A DNA stretch of 64,000 bases from Apostichopus japonicus (Eukaryota > Echinodermata > Holothuroidea > Aspidochirotida > Stichopodidae). The stretch covers positions 26,954,984-27,018,983 of the forward strand of contig NC_092564.1 of assembly GCF_037975245.1 (NCBI RefSeq), in the 5' to 3' direction. A program made the position numbers and the translations under genes. Below are positions 57,883 through 64,000 of this stretch, in pieces. Under the pieces are notes generated by a model. It did no database searches. It worked only from the letters and a program-made list of their open reading frames with translations, and was not told where the DNA came from. Each line of letters opens with the position of its first letter. Position 1 is the first letter of the stretch.

Positions 57883-57945
57883 GTCGTTCGGTAGTTTGGT
57901 TTTCGTGCCCAGGTTCTTTCCTGGGCGACCTTTTCTTTAAAAGTA
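57883..57945 (+). repeat. U2-headed repeat, remainder after element E
   Basis: TTTGGTTTTCGTGCCCAGG and TTCTTTCCTGGGCGACCTTT match 56747-56790 of the previous unit, ending in TTTAAAAG. Confidence 0.8.
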
Positions 57946-58892
57946 ATAAAAGTTTGAACATCTGCACAAAATAACACACGACCACTACAGTGTTACTCTC
58001 ACATCTTGCCGGTGCAACGTGCTCGGGAAAGAGCACACTTACCGTTTATTTCACTGTCAGATTTACACATTGAAGCTCCATAATTTCACAATTACCGTAC
58101 ATCCTTTTATACAGAAGTATATCTTTGGAGACAAAACTTTTTCGGAAGAAAACTGCCGCCCGTCCTTTGACAATTACACGATATTAAATCAGTCCAGTTT
58201 ACCCCGATTGCCGTGTGTTTGTTTACTACATTTGGTGCACTCAAACACTTTTTGGCCCCGGGGGAAGGGGGTGCAACTTTCTTTAGAAAATCTTGTATGC
58301 AGCCCCATACAGTTCCCTGGAGACACAGGTACCACCAAAAGTAGACGAATATTGTCTATATCTTAATAGTAATCACCCGCTCATCTAGAAGGCAAGTACA
58401 AATATTTACTGAGGGGTGGAAGGGGGGGGGGGCTGTTGGCCAAAATGCCTGGTGTGTGATCAAGTCCACAGAATAGTTTTGTCTTTATTTCTATCAGTTT
58501 ACCTGTCAAACTCTTTGCCAATGGTCACACACACACATATGCATGTACAGCATAGTCGAGAGAGGCTGGTTATATCAAGACAGGGAGAGAGCATTATGGG
58601 AGGGGCAAAGACTAAGGTACAATTATGTCCGAGGCTTTCGTTTTATTTGATTCTTTTATTATATTCCCCGACGACTAACAACAACATTTCATGTAGATGA
58701 TTGGATGGTGGAAGTGGGGATTGGGATGGGACGGTGCAGACAGGAAAGTGATGGTGTGGTAGTAGATTCAGTGTTCTCGATTCTAGCTGCCTAGGGTAGC
58801 CCTTTATAGTTTGGTAGACCTGCATAGTTTGGTAGGCCTATGTTGTTTGGTATAGGCCTATAAATTCAATGATGGAACTTCTCATAACACAG

Positions 58893-61800
58893 GGACAGCT
58901 ATGGTGGAAGTCACTACTCTGGTATCCCTATGTCAGCATTTGAAGACGTCATCGTTGTCGTCATAAACTATCGACTTATTTGTATTTGTATTTTTGTCTA
59001 CGGGTTAGTATAAAAAAAAATATGAAAAACAGTACTGATCACTGTGAACATGTTGAATAAATAAAACTTGCAAAGTTTCAAGAATGCAACATTTTGAAGA
59101 TTGAAGAATAAAGAATTATAATATGATATTCCATATCAAGGTATTGATTCTCCTTTCTGATTCCACAGTGGGTGACGTCAGGCGTCTGTATCACACATAC
59201 AGTATTCTCGATACCTGCGTTCGCGGGAAACTAGAAAACAGTTTTAATTTGCTGAACGAAACCATGATTTACTCATAACTTATAACTTAGGGTTTTGCAG
59301 CGACCCGAGCATGTACATGATCGAACGCATGTTTGGAGTGATGCCATTTTCAGAAAGGCTCCAGAGAGGCTATACATGCAACTATAACAACCCTCAACTA
59401 TTTCAACATTGTTTTTACCGCATTTGTGTCTTTGCGCGAAACAAACAAGTAATCTGATAACTTACACAACTTTAGACTTTTCAACGAGCACGTAACCATA
59501 GTATTGTATTAATGGTGGTATAGAGTTGTTACACGGGTTCCCTATATAGGCCTATTCAATAATAACAGGCTACACTAATAGACACACACACACACAGTGG
59601 TTTTTCATGTTGAAAATAAACTTGTAACCACTTTTTCGAATGCAAGTTTATTCTACACTTACACAGAAGGATAAAAAACATAGCTAAATGGATACAGTGA
59701 AAGAAAGAAACGTTTATCTCGTATTTTGTGGCATTTGTATGAATGATTTCATCAAGATTACAGTCAACTTTCACGCTTGCGCAATGTTAGCGATAGCTTG
59801 TTATTTCTTGATTCGCACTTTCTTGCTCATTCTGATCTAACCATTGATGAAAATCACACAGTTGAAGAACTGAACGACAGAGCTAAATCAGAGAGAATGT
59901 GATTACCATTGACTTTGTGGTATTTTAACATCGCAAAATTACCGTATATACCACCCTACATAATAATGCAATCTAGCTATTCATGCATCTTTTCTGCTTT
60001 TCATACTTATGTTTTTAAAACACATACATTGGAGATCTCATAGCACGAGGAACCTTTGGACTAGATGATCAAGCGGATGCTTTAAAGTGGATCCGCGCAG
60101 ACATCGATGATTAGGGAATTACACTGTAGCGCACGAAGCTATGATGTCCATCAGCAACCCTAAGCCTTTAATTTTGCTTTGTAAACTATACATTTGCAAA
60201 ATGTTTTTGTATATATAACAATTTCAAAATTGCAGTTGAAACTTCTTTGTTCGCAGTCTCGATGTCTCCCGTGTTTAGATCCAAACTGTATTCCAGACGT
60301 TCCTAGCTATATAAAAAAAATAATAATAAAAGTATTATTATCAGTTAGCATCATGCTAATAAAATGCATTGTATTATATACCTATCGCATTATATTATAT
60401 ATCTACCGCCTACCACCAAATATTACCAGCATTTGGTGATGATATTACAAGCGTCATTATTTACGCAGAGAGTGTGGAAGCTGGTAGCTTTGATGTTTTG
60501 AAGTAAAGCAGACAACTTTATCATCGCGACATCTTACAGGTATACAATGCACGTATATTGGATACAGTTATTGTACATAGTCGTGCGTGTGAAAGCTGCA
60601 TAGTTTGCAACTCATTAGCATAATAATTAATCAACTAAATAAGACAGAACAGTCAAGGTGACGGAAACAATAGTGCAGGATCGTACGTAGGAATTTCTAT
60701 GCGGTGATGCGTTAACTGGGTGAAGATCTGGACCGTTTGTTGTTGAACACCGTCCTGTGAAAAGGGTCTAAATTTTGCATCATTACTGGTGCATATATAC
60801 AAAATGGTGCTATATTTTGCAACCATATCAATTTGGTTTGTGTCGCAACCCCCCCCCCCCCCCCAACACACACACATCCCCTCTATTTTACAACATAACA
60901 TCCTTGAATGACATTCAACACTATTTGTCCTTTTATAGCACTTGAGGAACTTACCAAATGGTATAAGTGTATTAAGACAATTAAGTATTCCAGTCACTTT
61001 AACTGATGAACCTCAGAATTTTAGTTAAAGAAGTGGAATTATAGCAATACAAAGAACGATATCCAATTGTTTTAAGCGGTCTACAACATACTCAGAAAAT
61101 AATTTTGTGCCTAAAGTCACCTTCAGCAGTCAAAGACGTTATTCATTATTAATCTATTTTAAATATACGCAAAATTAATAAATGCCAGTTCCAATTAATA
61201 TAGATGGAACCTTGGTTGGCCGAATAGATGATAATATCAACGAGATGTTCGTTATATCGGCCGTCAACCTTTCTCCTTGCCAGGGACATTGTGTTTTAGA
61301 CAAAGTTCTACATGTCTTTGATATAATTTGTTTACAAGCTATGTGTGATATAATCTTTAATGCACAAACTTTCAATACACTGTTCCATAACATATATACG
61401 TCATCGATTAGGGAGTAAGCCTATTTTAGAAATCTCTAACAGGTTTAATATCCTTCCTTGTATATATACATGACCATATTCAAGTCTTCTTTCATATCCA
61501 CGAGTTCTAATGTACAAATTTAGTTTTCAATAATTAAATTTATTGATCTATAACTGAGTCCATAATCTCGCGCTATATCGATGGGTTGGCCTGAATCGAT
61601 TTATTTAGGTTTTTGTTCTTCAGTTCGCTCAAGTTTGGACTCCAAATTAATACGGTATTTTCCGGGAAGAATCACCCAGCGATATGCTGGCTCGTGGAAA
61701 TGTTCAGCAAGGCCCAGTCATAGCTGGCTTTAACAAAGGATGATGGAAGTCTTATTATACCCATATCTTACCCCTACTATACATCGGCACTGAAACAACG

Positions 61801-62806
61801 TCACTTGTTGTCAAAGAAAAATTCTATATGGCAATTCTGCATGTATATTACGTTAGACATAATAAATACGACCTGCTCAAAAACGCCAAATAAACTCTAC
61901 GTTGATAGTTGAAACATGTTATGTAAGACAAAGATGAGTCATTTACTACAGTAAGCTACCACCATGAAGATAAAAATATTATAATATGTAGCGAACCTTT
62001 TGGCGTTCCTTGCGATCTTATGCCAACAGGTTGTACACTCGGAGAGGTTACGGATTTGAATTCGAATATACACAGCCAAATATATAAAAGCTCATTTATT
62101 ATGATTATATTAGCGGACATTTCTCAACTTGTTTATTTACTTTATCATCCGGAACACACTTCAGAAAAAACTGATGAAGGAATTTTTCCAAAATGTGAGA
62201 CTAGTTTACCACGTAAAAACATTTTTTATTAAAAACACCAACTAAACGTAGTACCACCCTATGCTTACTGTCGTTGCGTTTCTAAACTTTCTTTAGCTGA
62301 CGTTGGTGTTAAAATTGAAATTTATAATTATCTTATAGCTATCTTCTATGTTTATAGTTTAGAGCAGTAGACCCAACCGACTTTAGCCCGAGGACGAGTC
62401 CATTCGGTATGATCCAGAGCAGAGTTCGAGCAGAGTTCTTAAGTTTTACAATCGTTTTCGGAGAATATAATACCCTCTTTGACGACGAGGCAACCTTTTG
62501 CTGCTTCTTTTGCTGTTTCTGTAGACTAAGAAGAACTTGTATGGCGAGTGGAATTAAGTAAACGGCAGGAAGATTTAAACTTAATGACATGTCACTTATA
62601 GAAACACTGCCCAAGTTTTGGCCTATACTATATAAGCATATATCATTAGTCTATTATTTCTTCTTACATTGTCTTACCAAACATTTAGTGGCCAATATGC
62701 CATTACTAACATGGATGTCAGTTCATTTCGTAAATATACTTTTCATAAATGCAGCGCACGCCAATGATGAATTGTTGTTCATGTTTATACATGAGCATTA
62801 TAACTA
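58893..62806 (+). pseudogene. Carboxylesterase/cholinesterase-family gene, decayed, scattered exons
   Basis: Five plus-strand pieces occur in family order. 58893-58977: DSYGGSHYSG...FEDVIVVVINYRL (acceptor AACACAG), like the GGG.Y.G...VINYRLG region. About 60036-60110: GDLIARGTFGLDDQADALKW then IRADID. 60430-60502: FGDDITSVIIYAESVEAGSF, with acceptor ACCAG and donor GTAAAG. About 61660-61760: SDMLARGNVQQGPVIAGFNK, then DDGSLIIP after a one-base shift. About 62746-62806: AHANDELLFMF then a stop. Defects: the second piece has no AG acceptor and AT where its GT donor should be; a frameshift follows FNK; the GESAG elbow reads AESVE, keeping the serine but losing both glycines. Exons for other parts were not found. 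Pseudogene is favoured; a diverged non-catalytic member is possible. Confidence 0.6.
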
Positions 62807-62809
62807 GAT

Positions 62810-64000
62810 CATGTAGTTAATATATAAGAAGATTAATTAGTTAATGCAGCTTTCCTTGGGTAACAAAGTTCGTACCTGCGGCACCGTAATTTCACTACAA
62901 GGTATGTAACACAACTTTTTAGACGTATGACAAAATACAAATCTCATACAGTCTGTAACGATAAGTGAGCCTGCGCAAATGGTACCCACATTATAGTGAG
63001 TTGAACCACGTCGAAATTAGTCAACTCAAAAGGAATTGTCTCTGAATTGAACGCAGGCCAGTGCATCGATTCTTCTATAATATAATATTATATTATATAT
63101 ATAATATTCCAAGCAGCTTATATATATATATAGCTGTGCCCATGTTGTACGCGTTAAAACCCGCAATCTTCAAATGAAATTTTTGAAAATTTGCAATAAC
63201 TGTCATAAATAACACAGCTGATTATACATTATGGGTCTGTTCAAACAAATAATAGACCTTATGTTCCGTTTGATAGGGTATAATTCTAGGTTGTGCTCAC
63301 AAAAGTGGAGTAAAGGTTATACATAGTCTCATATATTGTAGTCCGTACATGCGTTAAAACAGTCTAATGAATACTTGGTGTCAAATATGGAGCAAAACGT
63401 TTCATAAATATCGAAAACTAAAAGTGTCACATAGAGATATCACCAGTGGCGTGCAAAGAATTTCAAATGTGGGGGATGGGGCAAATACAATATTTACGGC
63501 TTATGTAATAGACTGATTAGGTAGGGGGCTGAAAATTTGTGTAAGTCTCAGAGCCGAATGTAGGATTTTATGAAGGGAGGGGTGGGGAAGGGGGTGGAGC
63601 TGCAATGTGGTCATTGAGACAGACCCCTATGTAGGTGGGCCCGGGGGTTGTACATCAAATGGTGTATTCTGAGTCACGTTTAGACTGTAATTTAGGTCTA
63701 CATAAGTATATATAAACGGTAGGTTGTGCCAGCTCCAAAATTCCCACTGAATCTTTATATGGGTTGTTATGATCAGTTATTTTAGTTGCCAAAGCTGTTC
63801 TTCACCCCAACCATGACAGGTGCACCTATTCCATTGTTTCCCCATTAGTCAGCTATAATACAATGTTACCATCTGATTCTTTCGGCCACACTATACGATA
63901 TCGCCCACAAAATAAATTGCTAAAGTCAACGTCTTCGACTTTGTGTGTTTGTGTTTTGGTTGACAAGTGAGTGCAATCCACCGATACTGTCATAAAATTA
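62810..64000. other. Right edge, nothing recognised beyond AT repeats
   Basis: A TA-rich run lies at about 63070-63135. CAGTGGCGTGCAAAG at about 63445 looks like one hAT-type end, but no partner end is in the window. Confidence 0.35.

Noticed and set aside
60114-60180. Continuation of the esterase piece as VAHEAMMSISNPKP
   Set aside because: The next family segment (FGDDITSVIIY) is found at 60430 with proper splice sites, so this out-of-frame similarity is chance.
61182-61418. Possible extra esterase exon (PVPINIDGTLVG)
   Set aside because: Only a vague similarity to the PVIDG segment; not enough to place it in the gene.
63445-63460. hAT-type end CAGTGGCGTGCAAAG
   Set aside because: The partner end is not in the window, so an element cannot be delimited.

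Overview
The window is intron-rich, AT-rich animal nuclear DNA. Gene density is low, and tandem repeats and transposons are abundant. The coding evidence points to a marine invertebrate, most likely a deuterostome such as an echinoderm or hemichordate: the ADAM10 is complete and metazoan-type, introns are long and spliceosomal, and CR1-like LINEs, DIRS-like elements and hAT elements occur together. That placement is inference; no species is identified.

Layout: (1) 1-985 holds a decayed DIRS-type RT/RNase H fragment. (2) 1293-3314, minus strand, holds the first two coding exons of a major-facilitator transporter that runs off the left edge; its intron carries a TTAA-flanked inverted-repeat element. 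(3) 6.5-8.2 kb is a 375-bp tandem array whose units each carry a tRNA-like pol III promoter and a T6 run, opened by one inverted copy. (4) 11763-13988, minus strand, is a small three-exon gene for an acidic protein with a W/EK-rich C-terminal domain. It shows a duplicated splice acceptor and an apparent frameshift, and has TGGGGAC-rich sequence on both sides. (5) 19.3-20.6 kb is a decayed CR1-like reverse transcriptase. (6) 24308-51951, minus strand, is a complete ADAM10 gene: 14 coding exons, all phases consistent, 768 residues predicted. At least five of its introns carry different tandem repeats, and one intron (28898-29747) has every hallmark of an AT-AC, U12-type intron. (7) 51.3-58 kb is a transposon nest: a 297-bp element with a telomere-like core and 9-bp target duplication, a tRNA-derived SINE, five hAT-like elements (two nested in others) with 8-bp target duplications, and a tandem repeat with U2-snRNA-like 5' ends cut by one of those hAT elements. 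(8) 58.9-62.8 kb, plus strand, holds five scattered exon-like pieces of a carboxylesterase/cholinesterase-family gene with disabling changes.

ADAM10 is the only gene readable end to end. The transporter is partial, the small acidic gene carries a frame break, and the esterase looks like a pseudogene. The strongest candidates for new biology are the AT-AC intron in ADAM10, the nested hAT cluster, the U2-headed repeat and the pol III-like array. Everything was read by eye; no similarity search was run.
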